Notes: generated by a model not told the origin, from the sequence alone. A DNA stretch of 64,000 nucleotides from Anaeramoeba flamelloides (GCA_027625915.1 JANTQA010000045.1:1674001-1738000); one strand, 5' to 3'; counted from the stretch's first letter, positions 45,743 through 56,050 are shown. Made by a program: numbers and translations.

Positions 45743-47131
45743 TGAAGGAAGTACGTACATTTTACCATTTTGAAAAATTTTATTTGTGTGAACATTACTG
45801 AAAAATATTTTTTGAGTGTCATAGGATATTGAAACTATGAAACCAAAACATAATTCGTTGCTCTATTTGTGAAAAGAACTAAAAGTAATTCAGAGTTGAA
45901 TCTTTCATTTTTCGATTTTTTTGATTAATTTTTTGGTTTTATTAAATTTTGGTTTTGTTAAATTTTGGTTTTGGATCTAGAAATGTGTTTATACGAATGC
46001 TTGAAATTAATCAAAACAGTAGAACAAAAATAAAAGACTCAAAAAGGTGTGCATTTGAAACAAATATTTTCTTTTTGAAGATCAAATACGAAAGATCACC
46101 TTTCCAAATAAATTTGTTGAAATCAAGAATGAAAGAAAAAAAAAAAAATTGATAAAAGCCTGTTTTCCAAGATTTGTTTTCTTTTTCTTCTTAATTTGGA
46201 TGAATCCAAACAATTTATAACCTTGAATTTCTCACCCCATTATTATTTATTAATATTTTACTAAAACATTTTTTTTCCAAATTTGCTTTCAAAATTCAAT
46301 TTTCAAATATTTTTATGAAACAAACCAAAATAAAGAATACTATTTCAAAAATTAAAATCAAGGAGTTGGAATTCTCGGAATCAAAAAACAGTTACAAAAG
46401 ATTCAACCTAAAATAAAAGAAAAATTTAGAAAAAATTTCAATCAGATTCAGAATTATTTTTAATTCTCATTTTAAGGGACCAATCTCTATTAAATTTTTT
46501 TACCTAAATTTAATAGAGATTGTGAAAATTTTTTGTCAATTACTTGGATTTGAAAACCTGTTTATTTTCAATATTAAATATATTTCTAGATAAGAAATCC
46601 ATATTTAGAAATAGGTCAAAGTAAAATAATAGAGACTAGTCCCTTAATAGAAAATAAATAATTATAAAAATCAAACGAATTTGTCCAATAAATCTTTATT
46701 TCTGATGAGGAATTTAAAAAATATACTATTTTCCGAAATAAAACTAGAATTAGATGAATCAAATGAAAATAGGATTTTTAAATTCATTTTGGAGAATTCT
46801 TTAGAAATAAAAAGTAATTTGTAGAACAAAAATTTTACAAACAAAAGTATTTTCATGAAGAAATAAAAATAAAACCAAATTAAGAATAAGTAATTTTATC
46901 AAATTTTACAGATAAGATGAAGAAATAAATGTTTTTTATTAATTATTTTTTCTTGATCAATCTTTTCATTTTTTTGAATTCCATTTTTTAGTTGGTATGA
47001 AAATATATTATACTAGGATATATTCCACTCTCATATTTATTAAAATATCAACTTATTTGGCTTAAGAAATGATTTGAAGAATTCAGTTTCACATAAATGG
47101 CGGCACGCAAAATTTGAAAAATGTACATATA
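45743..47131 (+). mobile_element. Non-autonomous family K element, copy N3, with nested MITE
   Basis: Starts GGAAGTACGTACATTTTACC and ends, inverted, with a matching GTACATTTTTCAAATTTTG. TTAA has decayed at both sides, so this is older than N1 and N2. The 176-bp S MITE lies at 46472-46647. No coding sequence. Confidence 0.8.
46472..46647. mobile_element. Family S MITE inside N3
   Basis: TTAA at 46472 and 46644; ends GGGACCAATCTCTATTAAA and, inverted, GGGACTAGTCTCTATTA. N1 and N2 carry the uninterrupted site (CTCATTTTAAT followed by GAAAATAAATAATT or close to it), so this copy duplicated TTAA on insertion. Confidence 0.9.
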
Positions 47132-47138
47132 CCATTTT

Positions 47139-47655
47139 TTCAGTCAAAGTGGCCCAGTAGTTATAATGGGTGAATTACATGTGTTTAAAGGATTTGAATG
47201 GATATTAGAAGAAAAAAATAGATTTTGGAAATTTCAAAATTGAAACATTTTTTTCACTTTTTTTTTTTTTGAATTGATTTTTTGATCACCTAATTCAATT
47301 GCTAATTTTTTTTTTATTGCAAGATCGATAGTCACCACAAAAAAATGTGTTATTCTAAGGTTATTGAAAAAGTAAAAATGATTGTAGAGAAATCATTTTG
47401 ATTTCTATAGAAATTTTATTTGATTTTCAATAGGAGATCAAAATGAACATTGTTGTTTTTCTAAATAGGTCCCTAAGAATTTTTTGTTTTTTCTATTTTT
47501 AAGAAAATTTATTGGTTTATTAGTTTTCTTTCAGCTGGTATCAACTCTTCTTTGGATGTTTATTATACTACTTATTTCTTATTTAATCTTCAAAGGTCAT
47601 TTATAAAAAATATTTGATATTTGAAAAAAATGTTGGTCACCTTTGACTGAAACAA
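47139..47655. mobile_element. Family T element, copy 1
   Basis: Ends TTTCAGTCAAAGTGGCCCA and, inverted, TTTCAGTCAAAGGTGACCA. About 520 bp. The right end matches sequence at 59703-59830. It lies directly after N3. Confidence 0.7.
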
Positions 47656-47815
47656 AGTTTATTTCCTGAAATTATTGAATTTTAATTAGTAATTAATAGA
47701 AAACTTTTATTAATAGCTCTATAAAATTAAAAAAAAATTGGATTAATATCTTCTTAGTTCTCTTTTTAAGGACTTTGTAAGTGAGTGTTTTAAAGTAGAT
47801 CTAAAAAATAAATAC

Positions 47816-48102
47816 CAAAAAATTTCATTTTTTTCAACAATAATTTATTGGATATCTGGATAAAAGGAAGTAAAAACTTAAACAAACTTTGATAATTAGA
47901 TTTTGTATTGTATATTGAGAATTCATTTGGAGCGTCCTTATCCTTAAAAGATTTTTTTTTTCCAATCACTTCTGAAATCAATTCGTTTTGTTTAAAAAGT
48001 AGTATAAAACGGAAATCTTTTATATTTTTTTTTTTTCTTTCGTTGTTTATTGCCGCGACGATTGAATCGAAGACTATTTCAATTGTATGAAATCTTTTTG
48101 AT
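47816..48102 (-). CDS. CH-RasGAP-PH protein, exon 4 (tentative)
   Basis: 287 bp of coding-like sequence: FHTIEIVFDSIVAAINNE, then NELISEVIGKKKSF, then LFKFLLPFIQISNKLLLKK. Bounds are CCAG at the 5' side and G|GTATTT at the 3' side. Phase does not match exon 3 or 5 exactly with these sites; a one-base difference in an A5 run (about 48096) and in a T6 run (about 47817) would fix it, or nearby splice sites differ. The content fits a helical linker after the CH domain. Confidence in being an exon is fair, in its edges low. Confidence 0.6.
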
Positions 48103-48159
48103 CTGGTGATTTGTTATTTTGGCTAGTGATAATTCAAGTCTTTTTAGAATAAAATGAAT

Positions 48160-48300
48160 AAGAATCATTTCAAAAAAGTTTTCAGAATAATATCTTTAAA
48201 GCATTCAACAAACTTCAACAGACCTATTTTTAGGTGTTTGCTCAAAAAAGATTTAAGAAAGTCACACTTTTTGAAAATAGCTTTATGTTGTAGTTTAATT
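48160..48300 (-). mobile_element. Possible LINE fragment, copy 4
   Basis: Minus strand FKKCDFLKSFLSKHLKIGLL resembles part of copy 2 (41580-41700), including GACCTATTTT. Weak and short; lies in intron 3. Confidence 0.4.
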
Positions 48301-48377
48301 ATTTTCAATTGATCTGTTAGATTTTTTTTCAAAATTGTGAAAAAAAAAAAAAAAAAAGAAACAAAAGAAGAACAAAC

Positions 48378-48482
48378 CTGAATTTTTTGTGTATTAAAAT
48401 GTTTCTTAATTCTTTTGTGATCGACAACTGGTCTGTGTGTCGCCAATTTTACTAAAAAGGTGATAATTGCTTCTTGGTTTCC
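48378..48482 (-). CDS. CH-RasGAP-PH protein, exon 3 (end of CH domain)
   Basis: 35 codons between CAAAAAAG and a CAG|GTTTGT donor, phase 0 at both sides. Reads GNQEAIITFLVKLATHRP, the last helix of the CH domain, then a basic stretch HKRIKKHFNTQKIQ. It follows VPKREDLLE of exon 2 as in other CH domains. Confidence 0.85.
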
Positions 48483-48608
48483 CTTTTTTGATTTTTTGTT
48501 TTTTGTTTTTCATTTTTTTGAGGTGTTTTATGTTTTTTTGAAAAAATAAAAAGAAAATTTTTATTCAAAATTTTGCAAAAAAAATAAAGAAAAAAATTTT
48601 TTTTTTAC

Positions 48609-48776
48609 TTCAAGCAAATCTTCTCTTTTTGGAACAAAGCCTCGATAAAGAGTTTTGTTTGTAATTGTGCTAATAAATGAATCAATTCTGTTTTGAAGAG
48701 AATCGGATTCACCAACAGCTGTCCAATCGACCTCAGGAAATAATTGTGTTCCTAAATAATAAAAAAGCGAACAATC
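48609..48776 (-). CDS. CH-RasGAP-PH protein, exon 2 (CH domain middle)
   Basis: 56 codons between TTTTTTAG and GAA|GTAAAA; phase 0 at both sides. Reads DCSLFYYLGTQLFPEVDWTA, the central helices of a calponin-homology domain, and continues to VPKREDLLE. The acceptor choice is set by domain fit: joining exon 1 (ITNFNSDFQ) to DCSLFYYL gives the standard CH pattern. Confidence 0.88.
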
Positions 48777-48894
48777 CTAAAAAATTTTTTTGTTTTGTTC
48801 ATTTTTATTTGTGTTTTTTTTTGAAAAAAAGAAGAAAAAATTTTAAGATCTCCTATCTGAAAAAGAAAACTATTTTGGTGGAGAATAGACAAAC

Positions 48895-49095
48895 TTGAAA
48901 ATCACTGTTAAAGTTTGTGATAGGTGTATTGATTCCTGCTTGCGATAAATAAAATTGAACCCATCTTGCAAGTACAACAAGCGGATCAAGCCTGGTTAAA
49001 ATTTCATCTTGTGATGCTTTTAAGAAAGTGATTTTTCTATTATTAACAAAACTAAAAAGACTATTTTTCAGTTGGTTGCTTAGTTGGGAGCTCAT
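48895..49095 (-). CDS. CH-RasGAP-PH protein, exon 1 (start codon, CH domain start)
   Basis: 67 codons from ATG at 49095 to CAA|GTTTGT. After MSSQLSNQLKNSLFSF it has LDPLVVLARWVQFYLSQAG and ITNFNSDFQ, the first helices of a CH domain of plastin/IQGAP type. Exons 1-3 give one CH domain of about 110 residues. CH plus RasGAP is the IQGAP-like architecture; the C-terminal PH domain instead of the RGCT domain is different. CH domains bind actin or scaffold partners, so the product may link Ras signalling to the cytoskeleton (inference). No coding signal upstream. Confidence 0.88.
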
Positions 49096-50545
49096 TACAA
49101 AAAAAAAATGTTTAAAAAATTTCTTTTGTGAAAAAATGGTTCAGACTTGATATTTTCAGAACAACATTAAATTATAAATCAGAAAGAATCTAGGAAGTTT
49201 TCTTAATGTATACTCGAAATAAATAAAAAGTAGCTGATTGATTATTTAGACCATGAGTGAAATTATGTTTTTGTCCAAATCAAATTCTGAAATTTTCTTT
49301 TTAATTATTATTTAAGGTATTCTCTATACAATTTGATTTGTCCATATTCAAAATCTGCTGTAATTGAAGGTAAATGATACCAGTATTTTAACATTCAAAT
49401 CATTCAAAAAAATTCTAATCTTAATATTATTGAAAAATAAATTATTAGATTTTCGATATCGATCATTTTTTATGGAATTGTTCGTTCTATGAAAAAAATC
49501 GAAAAATCTGGATTAAATCATTAATACAAATAAATAAAAATAATAAGAATAATATCCTAGATATTATTCAAAATAAAGATTCATTTTTCATCTTATTATT
49601 GGTTAATGATAAAGAAAATTATGATTCTCTGTAAAAATTTCTAAACAAAAATTTAGAAATTAGGGAACTACCGTCAAGTGCCTAGCTTTTCCAAAATTCA
49701 AAAGAATAGAGAAAAATCAAAGATTGTACTCAATTCGTTTAAATTCTGGAAAAGCTAACAGTGGTTTTTTTTTAATTTAAGAAATAAACAGAAAATTTCT
49801 TAAATTTTCTGTTTATTTCTTAAATTAAAATAAACCTAACGGCTGTAAGAGCAAATTGATTTCCTCCCTTCAAAATAAAAAAAAAAAAAAAATTATTAGA
49901 TTTTTTACAAAAATAACACAATTAAAAATTGTCATTTTTAGAAATTTTTTAATAATGTTTCCTATTTAAACAAATAGAAACCTAAATAATTATATATGAG
50001 TATTTAAAAATTATATCCAGTACCTATTGAGTAATTATTTTTATTTTTTTTTTTAATTTCCAAGATTAACTTAATAATAATCAACCTAAAAAGAGAAAGA
50101 ATGGTTAGTTTTGTTTGTTTTTTTTATAAAGCTTTCTACAAAAAAAATAATTTTCCCATATCTCCAAAATAATTTGCTGAAATAATCTATTTGAATAATT
50201 ATTTCTTTTTTTTTCAAAATATGTAATTTTTAGCAAATAATCTACATTACACTGTATATTTAATAAAGCTTTTTTTCCAAATTTGAAATCTGAATATTTA
50301 TGATTCAAACTTTAAATTTGTCTTGAAAAGTATTTTTTTTTTTAGAAATTCTTTGGATTTGTTATTAATATGCTATTTTTAAAATGTAGGAACTTTTTTT
50401 ACAAATTTTTTTGAATTTTTATATTATAAAAAAGTGTGGGTCAAACCTATATAGGTAAGACAGATAATGAATCAAGAATAAATACACCTTTGATAAAAAA
50501 ATTCTTCAAATATTCTTTCAAATAGCTTTACGAGGATCGTTTTTT
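49096..50545. other. Intergenic region with a hairpin repeat
   Basis: No gene seen except the ORF at 50105-50308, which has no recognisable features. Family H copy 2 lies at 49666-49845. Confidence 0.5.
49666..49845. repeat. Family H hairpin element, copy 2
   Basis: Starts ACCGTCAAGTGCCTAGCTTT. Two hairpins: CTTTTCCAAAATTCAAAAG with its inverse at about 49728-49756, and TTAAGAAATAAACAGAAAA with its inverse at about 49797-49824. Second half ends CCTAACGG. Confidence 0.7.
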
Positions 50546-50671
50546 ATGAATCTATCAAATATTACCGAAGATATTACCGAAAATCAAAAATACTCAAATT
50601 TTTTTAACAATGAAAAAACTCGTTTTAAACAACTTATAAGAAACCCTAGTGCCAATATACTCAGTTTAAAG
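50546..50671 (+). CDS. Candidate small gene, exon 1
   Basis: 42 codons from ATG at 50546 to AAAG|GTAAAT: MNLSNITEDITENQKYSN and on to NPSANILSLK. Composition is less A/T-biased than nearby DNA. Joins the next exon in phase 0. Product unknown; no signal peptide. Confidence 0.45.
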
Positions 50672-50744
50672 GTAAATTTGTATTTGTTATATAGAAAATT
50701 TTTTTTTTTCTAAAAAATCAAAATTCAAAAAATATAAATTTTAG

Positions 50745-50822
50745 GGAATAGTATTCAACCCATTTTGTGTGAAAGGGGTTGGTTTCGTAGATGGCTGTAA
50801 CAAGTCTGATCATTTCAAAATG
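50745..50822 (+). CDS. Candidate small gene, exon 2
   Basis: 26 codons between AAATTTTAG and ATG|GTATTT: GIVFNPFCVKGVGFVDGCNK and SDHFKM. The 73-bp intron before it is the only short one besides those in the CH gene. Further exons were not found before the TLC gene. It may be a gene remnant. Confidence 0.45.
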
Positions 50823-51493
50823 GTATTTACTAAATGAGATAAAATATACTTGTAAAGAATTTTTTATAATTGTCTATCATTACCTTAATTTTATAATTCT
50901 GAATACAATCTAAAAAATAACAAAGTAATATCTAATTGTACAATACATATCCATGCCCTTCACAAGGTGAAACAAGCCAAACCTTATTTTAACTTTGCAT
51001 TCCTTAAAAGAAATTAGTTTAACTAAAACATACAAACCCATACCAAACCCAAGCATGCCACAACATACATATTTATATCCTGACATATATATATACTTGC
51101 CCTAATAAATACCAAAAATTACTCAAATATACTCAAAAGGTAACAAAAACTCCTTAGAGGGGCTTAAAATAAAAAATTCAAAAAATATATTTTGTCTGAA
51201 TGTAAAATTGTTGTTTTACCTTTTAACTGAGGACATTGACATTAGGATTTCTTCGAAGTTTCCCATAAGGTTTTTTTATGTGGTTAAAAAATTTTTGGGT
51301 ATTTTCGATTTTTGAATATTTTCGGGAATATTTCAATCACCCTTTTTTATTGATTGATCAATATAAGGTACTATTTTAACAATTGAATTATTATTGGCAT
51401 TTAAATCATGGATCACTTGAGTGTACTCTATAATTTACATTCAATGGTAGAACATTTTCTCTTTTTGACTTGTTTCTAGTATACTCTAATTTT
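50823..51493. other. Intergenic region without visible genes
   Basis: Includes a C-rich, A-rich stretch (about 50950-51110). No coding signal. Confidence 0.5.
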
Positions 51494-51671
51494 TTAAGAG
51501 ACATATCTCTATTATTTTTTTTTGACCAATTTCGAAATAAGGATTCCTGATCTTGAAATATGTTTAATATTGAAAATAAACAGGTTTTTTCAGATCTAAG
51601 TCTGTGGCAATAAATCTCCTCATTCTATATTAAATTTAGGTAAAAAAATTTAATAGAGACGAGTCCCTTAA
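51494..51671. mobile_element. Family S MITE, copy 2
   Basis: TTAA at 51494 and 51668. Same ends and inner sequence as 46472-46647 (GTTTAATATTGAAAATAAAC, TTTAATAGAGACGAGTCCC) in the opposite orientation. Confidence 0.85.
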
Positions 51672-52352
51672 AAAGGTAAATAATTTTACCCTTTATGTTA
51701 CAAAATTTTTGGTAATATGGTTTGGAACTAAGAGGTGAATTTGTTAACACATTTCTCAGAACTTTTCAACATTTTGAAATACAAAAACAACTTTTATTCT
51801 CCTAAATAAGAAAAAACACAAACAAAAAACTTATTAAAATTCAAACTTTTCATCTGAAGGGATTTTACAATTGATACTTTTTCAGAAGTTTTTGAAAACC
51901 AAGAAAGTTGAGAGTGTTCTCTAAATCTCTAAATTAGTAAGATTTTTATTGTTCCTTCCTAATTTTGAATTTAAAAGACTACAAAGAATTAACCAAAAAT
52001 TTAAACATTTATGCTTGAAATTGTGAATTATAACCTCCCGCACCAAAAAAAAGAAAAAAAAAGTGGAAATCGAACAAAACCTTTCAATACCCAAAAACTT
52101 CAATTGTGGTCTATTTCCTCTCAATTCTCTGAGAGCTAAATTACACTTCACCTCTTTTTTGAAAAAAAGCAACTAAGAACAATTTTTCTGTTAAAGTTTA
52201 ATAAAGAAACCATTGAAGACTAAACTCAAGTTCAGAGATAATATTGAAATTTACAATCAATTTTCAATAAAATTGTTAAACTGGTTTGTTATTCACAAAA
52301 AGATCCATTCTTTTTACTTTTCACTCTGTTTTTTTTCTAATTATTTTCCAAA
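51672..52352. other. Intergenic region upstream of the TLC gene
   Basis: No gene recognised. The last 150 bp precede the ATG at 52353 and should hold the promoter, but I see no defined motif. Confidence 0.5.
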
Positions 52353-52616
52353 ATGACTTTTGATATACGTAATTACATTGAAATGATCTTCTATTACAAA
52401 CAAGATGATGGCAATTTCAAAGTTGGTCAAAAAGATTTCATTACTTTTGCCATCATTACTTTTTTCTTATTTTTGGTGCGCCAAATTGTTTTTGCTGTTG
52501 CTGGTATTTGGAAGGACAAAGTTACAAAAAAAAAACAACTAAAATACCAACAGTGTGTATTCCAGGCTGTTTTTAGAACTACCTGTGTTTTTGTTCTGCT
52601 AATAACAATGTGGAAG
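52353..52616 (+). CDS. TLC/Lag1-like membrane protein, exon 1
   Basis: 88 codons from ATG at 52353 to TGGAAG|GTAATT. After a short N-terminus it has a membrane segment, DFITFAIITFFLFLVRQIVF (about residues 28-47), a basic loop KDKVTKKKQLKYQQC and a second segment, FRTTCVFVLLITMW, the usual start of TLC (TRAM-Lag1-CLN8) proteins. Phase 0 joins exon 2. Predicted total 319 residues, in the normal range for ceramide-synthase-like proteins. Confidence 0.85.
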
Positions 52617-53309
52617 GTAATTTTTTTTTTTTTTTTTTAATTTTTTTTTAACTAATTTTTCACACAATTCGAACAAAGAAATCATTTTCAAAAAGAAAAT
52701 TATTGTTTATTTTGTCTCTTTAAGACGATCCAATGAGCTGAACAATATTTGATCAATTTCTTTTTTTATTTGAAAACAATCCAAAAACAATGTAATTGTG
52801 AAAGTGTTATTTTCTTCTTTTAGTTGAAAGGATTTTAAATGGATTCACGTTGCTGATGAAAGAAAAACAAATTCAAAAATTCTTTTGTATCCTTTCTCAA
52901 ACAAAAGTATTGGGTAAATTCGCCATTACTTGAATTTTAATCACTGAAAAAAAAATTTTTGTAACTTCTTTTGTTTTGCTAAATTACAAATTTACAAAGA
53001 TTCAATAAAATCCAAGTAAAAAAAGTGGAACACAGTGTTTTAATTGTTAACCTTAATGAAAATGAAAAGCAGAATCTTATAATAAAAGAAAAAATGAATG
53101 ATTAAAGGCAAAATGGAGGATAAAACAAAAATAACAGTTTTTATAATAATACTTGTAATGAAATTTAACTGGGATAAATTTTCATCTGATTGTCCTTATT
53201 TCAATTCTGAAATCTGAGTTTCATTCACGGGTTCTTAGTTCACCAATACTATGATTTTCCAATTAACAAACGAAAATTTTTGGTTCCCACAATATTTTTC
53301 TAGTTTATT

Positions 53310-54490
53310 AGTTGAAAGAAAATCCTAAGATCTTAAGGTTTACAATCCCTGAAATTTGAATAAAAGATTATCTTGTGTCGGGTGTAGTGACTTGTTAATT
53401 TGGTTCTTAGCTGATCGATCTTGTACTTGGTATGGATTTTAATAGTGGTTCAAAATGGCAATTTTTTACAATTTTTTTTTTTTTTCCGAAATTCGATTTG
53501 AAGAGTATAAGATTAATTGGCTGGAACTTAAGGATTATTCGAATTTTATTCCCAGTGGCTATTACTTTTATACCCACAACACGAATTATGAACTTAAAAG
53601 AATGTTGAGTTAATAGATCTTGTTAAAATGTAAAATTTAGGTTGTTTTTGAGGAAGGCAAAAAAAATTTACTTTCCAAATCCAAATTTTTCACTCAAAAT
53701 TTTCGACTTCCAAAATGATATTGGGAAAATGTCACTCCACTTTATATTGAAGTATGTTAGAGTTGGTGGTGAGAATAGCCACCCATTTGAAAAGAAAGTG
53801 GAGTGACATTTTCCCAATATCAAAAAAAATAGCTTTTTATTTTTGCCTTGCTTTGATGAGATTTTTCGAAAAGTTTTTGGATCAATAAATGATTTTAGTC
53901 AAAATCTTAAATTGCTAAAAATTGGCAATATTTTGACTTTCTCTCAATTCATTATATTTTTAGGGTCTTAATCTATTTACCACTTTGCATTTCAATGCAC
54001 ACAGGGCATAAAATTCAGATAGTCCTTAATAGTGGTTCAAAAGGAAATTTTTGACAATCTATTTTTTTTTTTTCCGAAATCCGAATTGAAGAGTTTAAGA
54101 TTAATTCGCTGGAACTTAAGTTATAAAAAAAATGTGGTTTGTGTGTTGTTGATTGAAATTTTTAATTAAGTTTGGTTTTATTGGGAGCTTTTAAAAAATT
54201 TTATTTTTTCATTTGGTTAATTGACAAAAAATAAATCAAGATTCTCAATTGACAACCCAAAAATCTAAATCTATTTTTGAAAACCTATCAATCTCTTATT
54301 CTTACACTCTTCAAATCAAATTTCGGAAAAAAAAAAAATAGATTGTCAAAAATTGCCATTTTGAACCACTATTAAAATACATACCAAGTACAAGATCGAT
54401 CAGCTAAGAACCAAATCGACAACTCACTACACCCTTCACAAGATAATCTTTTTTCAAATTTCAGGGATTGTAATCCTAAACTAATTTTTG
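53310..54490. repeat. Foldback repeat
   Basis: The arm at 53370-53520 (containing TTAGCTGATCGATCTTGTAC) recurs inverted at about 54300-54435. A third, direct partial copy lies at 54036-54122 (CGAAATCCGAATTGAAGAG). Pieces of the same repeat occur at about 25410-25640. No coding sequence. Confidence 0.75.
53717..53821. mobile_element. 105-bp MITE with 27-bp perfect inverted ends
   Basis: Starts GATATTGGGAAAATGTCACT and ends with the exact inverse. Nested in the foldback repeat. Confidence 0.85.
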
Positions 54491-55129
54491 AGAAATGATT
54501 TTTTTAGACATTAAATGAAACTTCCTTCGTGAACTCTGATACATAATTTTTACTCGGCTAATTTGCTTGTAACAATAATAATTAATATACATTTGGGAAA
54601 TTGAAATAAAAATTTTCCTTTATTAATTGGAAAATAATAGTATACACAAATGTTTCAATAAAAAAGGACCAGTTAATATCAACCAGATAATTAGAGAAAG
54701 GCAAATAACAATCTATTTCTTTGAAAATTCGTTCTTGGTAATACTGGTATTTGAATTTTAAGGGAGTAGCTACACCTTAAGACATGATAAAAATTTGAGA
54801 GAGATGAGAGAAGGGTATTTTATTTTAGTGGCGTGTGATCGTAGATTCTCTCATAAATTTTTTTTAAAAAATTATTTGATATTTGTTTTTTAGTAATGTT
54901 AAACGATAAAAAAAAAAGAGAAACGAATTGATAAAACTGGTTAGATTTTTATTTTTTTTTAAATAAATAGTTTTTTTTTGGGAGAAGATAATTTTGAGAC
55001 TAATTAAAGAAAAATTTACCAAAATAAAAAAAAAACAAAACCAAGAAAAAAATATAAAATATTAAAATACAAAACAATACAATTGCTCTCAAATCAAAAG
55101 ATACCACCTCTTCCAAATCTTCAAAAATA

Positions 55130-55166
55130 TCCCCCCCCCCAAAAAAAAAAAAAAAAAAAAAAAAAA
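55130..55166 (+). repeat. C9 plus A run
   Basis: About nine or ten C followed by about 27 A; prone to assembly error. Confidence 0.85.
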
Positions 55167-55354
55167 ACAGGATTATACCACATATTATAATGATTAAAAA
55201 TAATACAAAAATCTAAATGAAAATGAAGAAATTTAATAAGTTAAATAGATTTATGTAAAAAATTTTAATTCTTGATTTTCATATTAAATAATTTTGTTCT
55301 ATTCCATATCAACTTTTCTTTTTTCATATAAAACACTTTAATAATATCATATAG

Positions 55355-56050
55355 ACCGATGATTTCAAAAGAATAATGACACCATTTATGGATCAGGAAT
55401 TCAATCAAATTATCAAAAGACGAGTAACAATCCCACTTGGTTATAAATTTGTCTATTTATTGAATTTATCGTATATTTCTATTATGTTCCCAATAGTATA
55501 CAAGTTTGAAAATGGCAAGGGGATCATATTAATGTATTTACACCACATTGTGACCGCATCAGTTGTTCTCTCTTCATACATGGGAAATTTGTGGATACAT
55601 GGGATTCCAATTTTCTTTGCAAACGACGCGGGCGTCTTTCTTTTATATTACTCAAAAACTTGTGTTTATCTAGTCATAAAACCATTATCAACAATTCTAT
55701 TTTTTTCAACATTTGCTTTCTATCTCTTTTTCCGTGGTGTAACTTACCCTCTCCATGTTTTTACAGCATTCCGTGCAATGCCCATCTTCACTACAACAAA
55801 CCAGAAAATCCAATATTGGGTGACAATCATGGCGCCTTTATTAGTCCTACAAGTAATGCAACTTGTATGGATTAAGGTTTTGTTCAAAATGGCATATAAT
55901 ATTATTAAATATAAGCGATTTGATGGTGACGCAAGAAGCGATAACGAAATTATTGAAAATAAAGAAAATGAAAGGAATAAGAACAAAAAAAATTCGAAAA
56001 AGAATTCTGAAGATACAACTTTAAAGAATAAAAGTAGAAAACAGAAATAA
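55355..56050 (+). CDS. TLC/Lag1-like membrane protein, exon 2
   Basis: 231 codons plus TAA after CATATAG; reads TDDFKRIMTPFMDQEF, so the ATG at 55376 is internal. Multi-pass. The core YLHHIVTASVVLSSYMGN has the His pair of the Lag1 motif (about residues 151-152 of the whole protein). Where ceramide synthases have HDxxD, this has NDAGV (about 178-182): one His and the second Asp are missing, so catalysis is uncertain. TYPLHVF and later segments fit the TLC fold. The last 45 residues are a Lys/Asn/Glu-rich cytosolic tail. Ceramide synthases acylate sphingoid bases in the ER; a sensor or other TLC role is equally possible here. Confidence 0.88.
   Translation, partial: TDDFKRIMTPFMDQEFNQIIKRRVTIPLGYKFVYLLNLSYISIMFPIVYKFENGKGIILMYLHHIVTASVVLSSYMGNLWIHGIPIFFANDAGVFLLYYSKTCVYLVIKPLSTILFFSTFAFYLFFRGVTYPLHVFTAFRAMPIFTTTNQKIQYWVTIMAPLLVLQVMQLVWIKVLFKMAYNIIKYKRFDGDARSDNEIIENKENERNKNKKNSKKNSEDTTLKNKSRKQK

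Larger units (their letters stand above)
45395..47815 (-). other. Intron 4 of the CH-RasGAP-PH gene
   Basis: Begins GTATTTATTTTTTAG and ends TTTCTAAAAAAAAAAAAG; 2.4 kb. It contains family K element N3 with a nested S MITE, a family T element and an inverted copy of part of exon 4. Confidence 0.65.
52617..55354 (+). other. Intron of the TLC gene, 2.7 kb
   Basis: Starts GTAATTTTTTTTTTTTTTT and ends ATATCATATAG. It is occupied by a foldback repeat with a nested MITE and a C9/A27 run at 55130-55166. No exon seen. Confidence 0.75.
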
